From positions 1,364,001 through 1,428,000 of the forward strand of contig CBDCDT010000002.1 of the NCBI GenBank assembly GCA_965215445.1: a stretch of DNA of 64,000 nucleotides. The letters are read 5' to 3'. The translations under genes were made by a program, and so were the position numbers. Positions 26,785-34,577 of the stretch are shown one piece after another. Under the pieces are notes generated by a model. The model did no database searches and was not told where the DNA came from. It saw only the letters and a program-made list of their open reading frames with translations. The DNA is from CBDBLK01 sp965215445. Lineage in GTDB: Bacteria > Bdellovibrionota > Bacteriovoracia > Bacteriovoracales > Bacteriovoracaceae. Numbering within the stretch: position 1 is the first letter of the stretch; every line of letters starts with the position of its first letter.

Positions 26785-27861
26785 ATGATCCGGATGGGGT
26801 TGGCCCTATTGGCCCTCTTCGTCTTTGGCAAAATTTTGGCACCTGGCATAGGAATGTGGATATGGGAAAGGCTCTTTAATCCGCCCAGAAAAAACCGCCG
26901 GGATTTCGATTTTGACCAACTGGTAGAAAATAAAAAAAATATCTTACAGCAGACGGGAAGCATCGCCCAAAAAACTAAAGCTCCCGTCCATCCGGCCCCC
27001 GTTGCTCAAAAAACCTGTCCGACTAAACAAAAATACTCGGAAGAATTGGCCAAAATCTCCCGCCAATCTCCCCAAAATGCGGCCACCAAATCCAGACAAA
27101 AATCGCTGGAATCTCTCACGGAGTTGTTTGATGCCCTTCAGTGGGGAGATGGTGAGGAAATCAACTCCCTTGCCCGGCAAATTTCCCATCAATTGGGCCT
27201 TCGCGTTGAAAGCAAGGATGTCGTTCGCGTCATCAAAGTAACCCTCAAGCGTAGGTGGATTCTCTCGCTGCGTTCATCCTCTCTGCCGGGATTCAAGCAA
27301 TTGTTGATTTTGTGGGAATGTTACCTTTTTTGGGAGTGGCTCCTGAGAGAATTGGCCGACAAGGGAGGGCCTCTCAGCAACAAGTTACTTCGCAGATTCC
27401 AAATCTCTCTACCCGATTTGCAAAAAGCGGTCATTTCTCTTTTCGCCAAATTGCAAAAAAGGAAAGTTTCCGCTCGGGATATTTTAGAGAATAAAGTTGA
27501 CCTTCCCTCGCTTTCCCAACTCGATGGCCTGGCCACCAGACTTCTCTTCAGCGAAGATACCCGAGCTTTCCGCCCAAAAAAAGAATGGATTTCCCGCCTG
27601 TCCCGCGAGGCGCTTTTTTTCTCATCCCTGTCTCCGCTTCCCCCTCTCAAAAATGACCGGGACGAAGAAGGAGCGCGCAAAGTCTTGGGAGTGAGCGATC
27701 AGGCCTCGGCCAAAGACATTAAAAAGGCCTATAAGAAATGGGCCTTGCTCAAACACCCAGACAAGCTTTCAGCACGAGGAATTCCCTCAGAATTTGAGCG
27801 CATTGCTACTGAAAATTTTGCTCTTATTCAAAGGGCCTACCAAATTTTAAAAGTAAGTTAA
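26785..27861 (+). CDS. Membrane-anchored protein with C-terminal J domain (DjlA-like layout)
   Basis: 358 aa. A membrane helix near residues 4-24 is followed by a charged linker and a helical middle region. A J domain ends the protein (~295-358), including KKWALLKHPDKLS with the HPD tripeptide that stimulates DnaK ATPase. DjlA has the same N-anchor and C-terminal J-domain order; I cannot confirm its TerB-like middle domain. AGGAA upstream supports the ATG at 26785 over a TTG five codons earlier. It precedes glnII by 111 bp. Confidence 0.8.
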   Translation: MIRMGLALLALFVFGKILAPGIGMWIWERLFNPPRKNRRDFDFDQLVENKKNILQQTGSIAQKTKAPVHPAPVAQKTCPTKQKYSEELAKISRQSPQNAATKSRQKSLESLTELFDALQWGDGEEINSLARQISHQLGLRVESKDVVRVIKVTLKRRWILSLRSSSLPGFKQLLILWECYLFWEWLLRELADKGGPLSNKLLRRFQISLPDLQKAVISLFAKLQKRKVSARDILENKVDLPSLSQLDGLATRLLFSEDTRAFRPKKEWISRLSREALFFSSLSPLPPLKNDRDEEGARKVLGVSDQASAKDIKKAYKKWALLKHPDKLSARGIPSEFERIATENFALIQRAYQILKVS

Positions 27862-27927
27862 AGTTTCTCAACGCCTTGCACGATAAGCGGGGTATGCAGC
27901 TCAAATAGACACCAATGCCGGGAATGT

Positions 27928-27943
27928 GTTAATGAATATTAAC
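27928..27943. promoter_or_regulatory. Palindrome upstream of glutamine synthetase
   Basis: GTTAAT-GAAT-ATTAAC, perfect 6-bp arms, 30 bp before the glnII start. A possible operator; no clear -35/-10 or sigma-54 element could be assigned beside it. Confidence 0.35.
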
Positions 27944-27972
27944 GCCGGTTTTACTTATCAAGGGGGGAAATA

Positions 27973-29061
27973 ATGTCAAAGAAATTTGTGAAGGCGGAAT
28001 ACATTTGGCTCGACGGAACCATACCAACACAAGAAGTTCGCTCAAAGGCCAGGCTGGTGCCCATAAAAGGCCGTAAGATTGGCCTTGAAACTTTTCCCGA
28101 ATGGGGCTTTGACGGCTCTTCAACGGGGCAGGCGGAAGGGCACGATTCCGATTGTGCTTTGATTCCGGTTTTCTTTTGCCCAGACCCCATGCGAGAAGAG
28201 GGCGATTATATCGTTCTTTGCGAAGTCTACACCGCCGATAAAAAACCTCACCCCACCAACAAGCGGGCACTTTTGCGGGAGGCCCTCGATGCCGGTGGAA
28301 GAGATGCCGATGCCTATATTGGCTTTGAGCAAGAGTACACTCTCTTTAAAAGTTCGAGGCCCCTGGGATGGCCGAAGGAAGGCTACCCCGCACCTCAAGG
28401 CCCTTTTTATTGTGGAGTTGGAGCGAATAAAATTTTTGGCCGAGATATTGTTGACCGGCACTTGGATGCCTGTCTGAGAGCGGGATTGCTTTTTTACGGA
28501 ATCAATGCCGAAGTGATGCCCGGTCAGTGGGAATTTCAAATGGGCCACCGTGGAGATGAGAGTGAAATTTCTGATCCCCTCACCATATCGGATCACATGT
28601 GGGTCGGCCGCTATCTCTTGCACCGAATCGCCGAAAATTATGGCGTTAACGTCTCCTTTGAAAATAAACCGGTTAAGGGAGACTGGAACGGTGCTGGGAT
28701 GCATACCAACTTCTCCACCAAAGAGACGCGCAATTCTTCCGGCGGTATGAAATTTATCCAGGAAGCAGTCGAACGACTCAAAGCGACCCACCTGCGCCAC
28801 ATTCAGGATTACGGCTTTGGCCTTGCCGACCGGCTCACCGGCGAGCACGAAACTTGCAGCATCGACGAGTTCAAGTCGGGAGTGTCCAATCGTGGGGCCT
28901 CTATCAGAATCCCCATGGCCACCGCCCATAAGGGATGCGGCTACTTTGAAGATCGCCGTCCCGGTGCCAACGCCGATCCTTACCTGGTGGCGACACGGCT
29001 GCTGGAAACTGTCTGCCAACTCGACCTCTCCGGTGGACATAAAAATAACAAAGTCGCTTAA
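27973..29061 (+). CDS. Glutamine synthetase, eukaryotic-like type II
   Basis: 362 aa, much shorter than GlnA type I (~470). Signatures are FDGSSTGQAEGHDSD (~45-59), GFEQEYTLF (~118-126), NAEVMPGQWEFQMG (~178-191) and NRGASIRIPM (~310-319). It makes glutamine from glutamate, ammonia and ATP in the cytosol. GSII enzymes lack the adenylylation control of GSI. The ATG follows an AAGGGGGG purine run. It is a single-gene unit with its own strong terminator. Confidence 0.95.
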   Translation: MSKKFVKAEYIWLDGTIPTQEVRSKARLVPIKGRKIGLETFPEWGFDGSSTGQAEGHDSDCALIPVFFCPDPMREEGDYIVLCEVYTADKKPHPTNKRALLREALDAGGRDADAYIGFEQEYTLFKSSRPLGWPKEGYPAPQGPFYCGVGANKIFGRDIVDRHLDACLRAGLLFYGINAEVMPGQWEFQMGHRGDESEISDPLTISDHMWVGRYLLHRIAENYGVNVSFENKPVKGDWNGAGMHTNFSTKETRNSSGGMKFIQEAVERLKATHLRHIQDYGFGLADRLTGEHETCSIDEFKSGVSNRGASIRIPMATAHKGCGYFEDRRPGANADPYLVATRLLETVCQLDLSGGHKNNKVA

Positions 29062-29073
29062 TTTTTGAGATTC

Positions 29074-29119
29074 AACGCCGAGAGATCGAACCATTTTGGG
29101 TTTGATCTCTCGGTGTTTT
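29074..29119 (+). terminator. Intrinsic terminator after glutamine synthetase
   Basis: A 14-bp stem (29074-29087 with 29104-29117, core CCGAGAGATC/GATCTCTCGG) has further AACC/GGTT pairing inside the loop. It is followed by a short T run, 12 bp after the stop. Confidence 0.8.
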
Positions 29120-29201
29120 GAGAGTTCAATTAGCTACATCTGAGTTTTTTAGTCATTCAAGGTCTGCCAAATTTTCGCTCCCACTCCGCGAAGATTTGGG
29201 T

Positions 29202-29207
29202 TATAAT
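29202..29207 (+). promoter_or_regulatory. Consensus -10 box next to a start codon
   Basis: TATAAT with six bases between it and the ATG at 29214, so transcription would begin at or very near the start codon. No clear -35 element was found. Confidence 0.5.
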
Positions 29208-29213
29208 GAAACC

Positions 29214-29674
29214 ATGAAGCGACAAACTTTCCTGACGCCCCCCCCCGTAAAATCTGCGAACTTATAAGTTTTTGTAGTTACCTCGTCCTTGCGGCCACTG
29301 CCTATGCCTCTTCAACCCACACTCCCATTTGCCCTCCTGGACAAGTTTTAAATACCGCAGACTGTACTTGCAAACCCGCGGCCCCCGCTCCGCCACCACC
29401 GCCTCCTCCGTCTCCTCCTCCGGTGCAGACTTGTAACAAGGTCTGCGGTGCGGATCAAAAGCTCAACTACTCTCTTTGTCTTTGTAAGTCACCATGTTGC
29501 GCTGGAAGTGGATGCAATCAACGTTGTAATTATGCCAAACAGCATGGGGGATGTGATGGCAACTATAATACCCCGAAACTACACATTTATAGATATGGCA
29601 TCTGCAGTAAGATGAGCTGGGGGTGTTCACAGGCAAATTTTACTCCTGATAATGACTATTACGTTTGTCCTTAG
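29214..29674 (+). pseudogene. Secreted Cys/Pro-rich protein split by a poly-C tract (phase-variable or frameshifted)
   Basis: From ATG 29214 the frame reads MKRQTFLTPPP, runs through nine Cs (29238-29246) and stops 15 bp later. With one extra C it continues through a hydrophobic, signal-like segment (ISFCSYLVLAATAYA) into a secreted region. That region has PICPPGQ, a Pro-rich linker and a Cys-rich C-terminal domain (a dozen or so Cys) ending at 29674. The downstream frame has no usable start before a GTG at 29423, which would lose the leader. Slipped-strand switching at the C tract, a fixed mutation or a sequencing error would all explain this. Family not recognised. Confidence 0.6.
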
Positions 29675-29753
29675 TCTTCGCCACTGTCTCATTGTTTTAG
29701 TTAGCGGATAGGCCTTGCGCCAGAAACAATATTTTGGGTTATTTTGGTCAAAC

Positions 29754-29783
29754 TTGACATTTTGATGTCCATTTGGGTATCAT
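29754..29783 (+). promoter_or_regulatory. Promoter and operator-like palindrome of the toxin-antitoxin pair
   Basis: A perfect TTGACA (29754-29759), an 18-bp spacer and TATCAT (29778-29783). The palindrome GACAT-TTTG-ATGTC (29756-29769) overlaps the -35, a good place for antitoxin autorepression. The toxin ATG is only 8 bp after the -10, so the mRNA has almost no leader. Confidence 0.7.
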
Positions 29784-29791
29784 AGATTTGG

Positions 29792-30124
29792 ATGCGGGTT
29801 TATTTTTACGAAACACAAACTGGCAATTGTCCGATAAAGCGCTTTATCGACAAATTGCCGGAAATAGATCAGGCTCGTTTTTTAGAAGTTCTCGATGAAA
29901 TAGAGAGATATGGACTTGAGGCCGGCAGGGTTATTTTTAAACCGATTGACGGCAAGTTATGGGAGATAAAATTTAAGGCCAAAACAAAGGGTTATCGCAT
30001 CCTGTATGTCTTGTTGAAGCAAAATGAAATGATTTGGCTTCACGCTTTCGCCAAAAAGACACAAAAAATTCCCAAGGCCGAAATTAAAACGGCTTACAAA
30101 CGACTCAAGGAGGTCTTGGCATGA
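29792..30124 (+). CDS. Type II toxin, HigB/RelE superfamily (phage Gp49-like)
   Basis: 110 aa. Y-E-T-Q-T-G-N-C-P at the N-terminus, GLEAGRVIFKPIDGKLWEIKFKA and YRILYVL...IWLHAFAKKTQKIP are typical of the Gp49/HigB branch of RelE mRNA interferases. The Lys/Thr-rich KKTQK near the C-terminus is the usual active-site region. It should cleave mRNA on the ribosome when free of antitoxin. The next gene overlaps by 4 bp (ATGA), giving the toxin-first order typical of higBA. Confidence 0.9.
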   Translation: MRVYFYETQTGNCPIKRFIDKLPEIDQARFLEVLDEIERYGLEAGRVIFKPIDGKLWEIKFKAKTKGYRILYVLLKQNEMIWLHAFAKKTQKIPKAEIKTAYKRLKEVLA

Positions 30125-30429
30125 AACTTAAAAACGTGATTCCGGCACATCCCTACTTAAAGAAAAAACTACAAAATAAGAGTATAAAAATATTATTCGA
30201 CGAAGAAAAAACAAAGACAGAACTGGCCAAAATAATTCGCATGGCGAGAGAAAGAGTGGGTATGACTCAAAGAGAGCTTGCAGCAAAAGCAAAAACCACT
30301 CAAAGTGTTGTGGCCCGTCTGGAGATGGGTACTGACGAGCGTATGCCCACTTTATCGCTTATTTCCCGCCTGCTCAGAGTGGCCGGTGCCCATCTCGAAT
30401 TGAAATGTATTTTTCGTAAGACAGTCTGA
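30121..30429 (+). CDS. Antitoxin with HTH (XRE/HigA-type)
   Basis: 102 aa. An HTH_3 domain lies at residues ~40-97: MARERVGMTQRELAAKAKTTQSVVARLEMG, with the recognition helix in TTQSVVARLE. The N-terminal ~35 residues (KKKLQNKSIKILFDEEKTK) are likely the toxin-binding part. HigA-type antitoxins neutralise HigB and repress the operon, consistent with the palindrome over the -35. It starts inside the toxin stop codon and ends 2 bp from the convergent aapP. Confidence 0.9.
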   Translation: MKLKNVIPAHPYLKKKLQNKSIKILFDEEKTKTELAKIIRMARERVGMTQRELAAKAKTTQSVVARLEMGTDERMPTLSLISRLLRVAGAHLELKCIFRKTV

Positions 30430-30431
30430 TC

Positions 30432-31169
30432 TTAGCGGATCACCTGTGCCAAAAATTCTTTGGAGCGCTCGTGCTGGGGATTTTCAAAAAAGCTCTTGGG
30501 GTCGTTTTCTTCGACGATTCTTCCCTCGTCCATAAAAATTACCCGGTCGGCAACTTCCTGGGCAAAACCCATTTCGTGGGTCACACACAGCATGGTCATT
30601 CCCTCACGGGCCAAATCCACCATGACGTCCAAAACTTCCTTGATCATTTCGGGATCGAGTGCCGAAGTGGGTTCGTCAAAGAGCATGATTTTAGGGCGCA
30701 TACACAGACTGCGGGCAATCGCCACCCTTTGTTGTTGTCCGCCCGAAAGTTGGCCGGGGTACTTGTGGGCCTGGTCGGCGATTTGCACTCGCTCCAAAAA
30801 TTGCATCGCCGTTTTTTCAGCGTCGCTCTTGGGGGCCTTCTTTACCCACATGGGTGCCAGCGTGAGGTTTTGTAAAACCGTGTAGTGGGGAAAGAGATTA
30901 AAGTGCTGGAAGACCATGCCGATTTCAGCGCGAATCGTCTGGAGGTTTTTGAGCTTGCGGCCCAGTTCAACTCCACTCACTTTTATACGCCCACTTTGAT
31001 GGGTTTCCAGGCGATTCAAACAGCGAATCAGGGTCGATTTTCCCGAACCCGAAGGGCCGCACACGACTAATTTTTCGCCACTGACAACTTGTAAATTGAT
31101 GTCTTTGAGAACGTGGAATTGGTCAAACCATTTGTTTACCTTTTCCATAACGACTATAGACTCGCTCAC
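30432..31169 (-). CDS. aapP: General L-amino acid ABC transporter, ATP-binding subunit
   Basis: 245 aa from a GTG that overlaps the aapM stop (GTGA); an ATG seven codons later is the alternative start. Walker A GPSGSGKST, Q-loop MVFQHFNLFPH, signature LSGGQQQR, Walker B IMLFDEPTSALDPE and the H-loop VTHEMGFAQEVADRV are all intact, typical of the polar amino-acid group. It energises uptake with AapQ and AapM. It is the last gene of the aapJQMP operon. Confidence 0.95.
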   Translation of the reverse strand: MSESIVVMEKVNKWFDQFHVLKDINLQVVSGEKLVVCGPSGSGKSTLIRCLNRLETHQSGRIKVSGVELGRKLKNLQTIRAEIGMVFQHFNLFPHYTVLQNLTLAPMWVKKAPKSDAEKTAMQFLERVQIADQAHKYPGQLSGGQQQRVAIARSLCMRPKIMLFDEPTSALDPEMIKEVLDVMVDLAREGMTMLCVTHEMGFAQEVADRVIFMDEGRIVEENDPKSFFENPQHERSKEFLAQVIR

Positions 31170-32245
31170 TTTGCATGCTCCCGGTTGAGTTCGGCCTCCA
31201 AGTATTGACTGTAGAGTCCCATACTGGCGCAAAAGATAAAATAAATGACTCCCACAAAGAGGTAGGCCTCGACGGAAAATCCCAGCCAATCGGCATCTCT
31301 CAAGGCCGCCTTGGTGGTCATTAAAAGGTCGTAGAGAGAGACGATGACTACTAATGAAGTGTCTTTAAAAGTACTGATCGCCATGTTGATGGTGGGGGGG
31401 ATGACAGTTTTTAGGGCCTGGGGCAAAATCACCAATCCCATTTTTTGCCAGTAGCCCATTCCCAACTGGTCGGCGGCCTCGTACTGCCCTTTGGGGATGG
31501 AGGCCAGACCTCCGCGTACAATTTCGGCCATGTAGGCGGCGGTAAATAAAACGATGGCCAGTTGTACCCGCACCAAGGTGGGCAAAATCAAACCTTCGGG
31601 AAGGAAGAGGGGAAACATAACACTGGCCATGAAAAGCAAACTAATCAACGGAACCCCACGGATGAGTTCGATATAACCCACGCATAAAAAGCGCAGCAGG
31701 GGAAGATTTCCAGTGCGTCCAAGGGCCAGCAGGATACCCAGGGGATAACTCAGTAGGATTCCCAGTGATGAGAGGATAAGGGTCAGGCACAACCCTCCCC
31801 ACTTGTCCACGCTCACGGGAGTCATGCCCAAAATTCCTCCCGACAAAAGCACTCCCCCCACCGCATAGAGAAGCAACCACTTCCCGACGAGATAGAGATT
31901 CCAGCGCTTTAAATCCCACGACCACCAGGCGAGAAGAACAAAGAGACTCATCGCCAGAATCGGCCGCCACAAAAGTTCGCCGGGATAAAAACCAAAGAGA
32001 ATGAATTGAAATTTCTCGCGGATAAAGGCCAGGCAGGCACCACCGGCATTGCGACAGCTCTGGGCATCTCCCTCCCAAACCGAATTCCAAACCAACCAGT
32101 CCAAAAAAGGTGCCGCCAGTTTGAGAATCAGGCAAAACAGTACCACGGTGGTTATGGTGTTGCCGGTGGAAGAAAAGAGGTTTTTTTTCATCCATCGGGC
32201 GAGTTTTTGCATGGGTTTTGGCCTGGGTTTGGCAGCAAGGGACAT
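31166..32245 (-). CDS. aapM: General L-amino acid ABC transporter, permease AapM
   Basis: 359 aa, with about eight hydrophobic helices. The EAA loop reads QYEAADQLGMGYWQKMGLVILPQALKTVIPP when taken in two parts (about residues 265-295), the contact site for AapP. The long N-terminal extension with extra helices is the AapM hallmark that separates it from HisM-type permeases. It starts 1 bp from the aapQ stop and overlaps aapP. It lies outside the duplicated segment and is single copy. Confidence 0.93.
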   Translation of the reverse strand: MSLAAKPRPKPMQKLARWMKKNLFSSTGNTITTVVLFCLILKLAAPFLDWLVWNSVWEGDAQSCRNAGGACLAFIREKFQFILFGFYPGELLWRPILAMSLFVLLAWWSWDLKRWNLYLVGKWLLLYAVGGVLLSGGILGMTPVSVDKWGGLCLTLILSSLGILLSYPLGILLALGRTGNLPLLRFLCVGYIELIRGVPLISLLFMASVMFPLFLPEGLILPTLVRVQLAIVLFTAAYMAEIVRGGLASIPKGQYEAADQLGMGYWQKMGLVILPQALKTVIPPTINMAISTFKDTSLVVIVSLYDLLMTTKAALRDADWLGFSVEAYLFVGVIYFIFCASMGLYSQYLEAELNREHAK

Positions 32246-32246
32246 A

Positions 32247-33401
32247 TTAGTGCTCCACCAGGGCCACTTTGGCGTTGTAAAAGTTCATAAAGACCGAGGT
32301 TGACAGGCTAAAGATCAGATAGATGGCCATAATCAGCAGCACGATTTCGATCGCCTGCCCAGTTTGGTTCATAATGGTGTTGGCCACTGAAACAAAGTCG
32401 GGGTAACCGATGGCCACCGCCAGGGAACTGTTTTTAGTCAGGTTGAGAATTTGTCCGGTCAAGGGCGGTATCGCCACCCGAAGGGATTGGGGCAAAATCA
32501 CCAGGCGCAGGGTTTTGCGGCGGGAAAGGCCCAAGGATTTGGCCGCTTCCCACTGCCCTCGGCTGACCGCCAAAATTCCCGCGCGCACAATCTCGGCGTT
32601 AAAGGCGGCGGTGTAGAGAATCAGTCCGGATATGAGAGAGGCAAATTCGGGGCTCAAAACATAACCGCCACTAAAATTAAATCCGCCGAGATGGGGAACG
32701 TCCCATTGCCAAGGCGCCCCTCCGAAAAGCCAAACGATGGTGGGAAGGCCTATTAAAAGGCCCGCATGCCAAGGCCAGGTGGTAATATATTTTCCTCGCT
32801 CTTCCCGCAAGCGCTTGAAAACTTTTTTGAGAAACAGGGAAGCGGTCAGACCGGCGAGAAAGGCAGCACTTACATAGGGCCAGATGGGGTTTTCTGCCAG
32901 CACGGGAACGACCAGGCCGCGGTTGCTCAAATAAAATCCCGGCAGCAGTTGAAAGGCCTCTTTTGGCCCTGGAAAAATTTCGGCAAAGAGCGCGTACCAA
33001 AAAAAGAGCAACAAGAGAAGTGGAATATTGCGGAAGAGTTCGACGTAGCAAAAGGCCACTTTGGCCAAAAGCCAGTTGGGGGACAAGCGCGCCACGCCGA
33101 CTACTACGCCCAGTAAAACCGCCAGAATATTGCCCCAAAATGCCACTTTGATAGTGTTGAATACTCCCACCCACAGGGCCTTGGCATAGTTGGCCTCGCT
33201 GCTGTATTCAATGGAACTCTCGGAAATTTCAAAGCCCGCCTCGCGTTCTAAAAAGCCAAAACCTGAGGCGATATTTTGCTTCTCCAAATTGGCGGCGGTA
33301 TTGCTGTAAAGCAGATATATGCCGACCCCGACCGCCAAGGCGATGAGGGTCTGGTACAAATAAGTCCTTTTTTCAAACAGTGACGAACAGGTTTCTTTCA
33401 T
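32247..33401 (-). CDS. aapQ: General L-amino acid ABC transporter, permease AapQ (intact copy)
   Basis: 384 aa from the ATG at 33401, 22 bp after the aapJ stop. An N-terminal helix and a large periplasmic segment are followed by helices split by a loop, as in AapQ/BztB. The EAA loop (WEAAKSLGLSRRKTL, then RLVILPQSLRVAIPP) is complete and all C-terminal helices are present. The left boundary of the tandem duplication (32509) lies inside this gene, in the EAA loop. It differs from the truncated copy at four residues of the shared part (Thr/Ile, Ala/Thr, Ile/Leu, Phe/Val). Confidence 0.93.
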   Translation of the reverse strand: MKETCSSLFEKRTYLYQTLIALAVGVGIYLLYSNTAANLEKQNIASGFGFLEREAGFEISESSIEYSSEANYAKALWVGVFNTIKVAFWGNILAVLLGVVVGVARLSPNWLLAKVAFCYVELFRNIPLLLLLFFWYALFAEIFPGPKEAFQLLPGFYLSNRGLVVPVLAENPIWPYVSAAFLAGLTASLFLKKVFKRLREERGKYITTWPWHAGLLIGLPTIVWLFGGAPWQWDVPHLGGFNFSGGYVLSPEFASLISGLILYTAAFNAEIVRAGILAVSRGQWEAAKSLGLSRRKTLRLVILPQSLRVAIPPLTGQILNLTKNSSLAVAIGYPDFVSVANTIMNQTGQAIEIVLLIMAIYLIFSLSTSVFMNFYNAKVALVEH

Positions 33402-33403
33402 TG

Positions 33404-33416
33404 TGAAGTGTGAGCA
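33404..33416. repeat. Dispersed repeat core (13 bp)
   Basis: TGAAGTGTGAGCA between the aapJ stop and aapQ start. The identical 13-mer occurs at 37701, 61212 and 61364. Confidence 0.55.
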
Positions 33417-33423
33417 CGTTTCA

Positions 33424-34449
33424 TCAACGCATGGGGGGAGAGTACATAAGACCACCCTTGTTCCACAGGGCATTCAATCCCCGCGCCAGTTTCAAGGGTG
33501 TTTTTTGTCCCACATTTCTCTCAAAAACTTCCCCGTAATTACCCACTTTTTTGATAATTTGATAGGCCCAGGTTTCGGCGAGGCCCAAGGCCTCTCCATT
33601 ACCTTTGCTGACTCCCAAAAATCTGCGGATGCGCGGGTTTTTGCTCTTTTTGAGGGAGTCGATATTACTCGAAGTGATGCCCATTTCTTCGGCACTGATC
33701 ATGGCGTAAACTGTCCAGTTGACGATGTCGAACCATTTGTCATCTCCGTGCCGCACGGCCGGCCCCAAGGGTTCTTTGGAAACATTTTCGGGCAGGATGG
33801 TGTAGGTATTGGGGTCTTTGGCCCTCGTGCGTTCGGCGGCCAATCCCGAAGTATCACTGGTGAAAGCGTCACAGCGCCCTTTGAAAAAGGCCTGCACGGT
33901 TTCCTCACGCCCCTCAAAAACCACCGCTTTGGCCTTGATGTTGTTGGTGCGCAGGTAATCGGCCATGTTGAGTTCCGTCGTCGTACCTTGTTGAACGCAA
34001 ATGGAAGCGCCGGCCAATTGTTTGGCCGATGTGACTCCTGAATCAGCGCGCACCATAAAACCTTGTCCGTCGTAAAATGTGGTGGGGCCAAAGTTTAACC
34101 CTTGGGCGGCATCGCGCTTGAGCGTCCAGGTGGTCACCCGGCTGAGAACGTCGACCTCCCCCGACTGCAGGGCGGTAAAGCGCGCTTGGGCCGACAAGGT
34201 GATGAAGCGAACTTTGTTGGGGTCATTAAAGACTGCTGCCGCTATGGCGCGGCAAACATCGACTTCGAGTCCCGTCCAATTTCCCTTGGAATCTGGTGAC
34301 GAAAAGCCCGGCAGACCGCTGGTCACACCGCAGTTGATGGCCTTGTTCTTGATGATCCTTTTGAGGATTTCCCCTTGGGCCGCAGCGACGGAATGGGTGA
34401 ATATAATCGAGCAAAAAAGTAGGAATAATCCATTTGAAACTTTCAACAC
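33424..34449 (-). CDS. aapJ: General L-amino acid ABC transporter, periplasmic binding protein (copy 1)
   Basis: 341 aa, the usual AapJ length, from the GTG at 34449 just behind GGAGG; a TTG one codon on is an alternative. A signal peptide ends in SVAAAQ. The SBP family-3 fold shows GVTSGLPGFSSPDSKGNW, DVCRAIAAAVF and the TTWTLKRDA region of AapJ/BztA. It captures L-amino acids in the periplasm for AapQM. Only one residue (Val/Ile near the C-terminus) differs from the second copy. Confidence 0.94.
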   Translation of the reverse strand: MLKVSNGLFLLFCSIIFTHSVAAAQGEILKRIIKNKAINCGVTSGLPGFSSPDSKGNWTGLEVDVCRAIAAAVFNDPNKVRFITLSAQARFTALQSGEVDVLSRVTTWTLKRDAAQGLNFGPTTFYDGQGFMVRADSGVTSAKQLAGASICVQQGTTTELNMADYLRTNNIKAKAVVFEGREETVQAFFKGRCDAFTSDTSGLAAERTRAKDPNTYTILPENVSKEPLGPAVRHGDDKWFDIVNWTVYAMISAEEMGITSSNIDSLKKSKNPRIRRFLGVSKGNGEALGLAETWAYQIIKKVGNYGEVFERNVGQKTPLKLARGLNALWNKGGLMYSPPMR

Positions 34450-34525
34450 ATACCTCCAGTAAAAGTTTAGAAATGGATTATGAACAAAGTTAAGCGTTCT
34501 GTCTAGTTTAAAATGGAATAACACA

Positions 34526-34559
34526 TTCCCTGCTGGTTACTTATGTAATCAGCAGGGAA
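34526..34559 (-). terminator. Stable hairpin between His-rich gene and aapJ (copy 1)
   Basis: A 10-bp perfect arm pair (TTCCCTGCTG/CAGCAGGGAA) is extended by GTTA/TAAT, with loop CTTATG. No T run follows in the direction of transcription, so it may be a leaky terminator or a processing site that lowers aap expression relative to the His-rich gene. Confidence 0.5.
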
Positions 34560-34577
34560 CGATGTTGTCTTGAGTTA

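Noticed and set aside
27862..27972. Sigma-54 promoter for glutamine synthetase
   Set aside because: No TGGCAC-N5-TTGC pattern is present; only a GTTAAT palindrome is visible.
33402..33473. A 24-residue N-terminal extension of AapQ
   Set aside because: It would overlap the aapJ coding end and does not match the family; the ATG at 33401 fits operon spacing.
34450..34524. AapJ start at GTG 34524
   Set aside because: It would put 25 residues before the signal peptide, and the GGAGG before 34449 marks the likely start.
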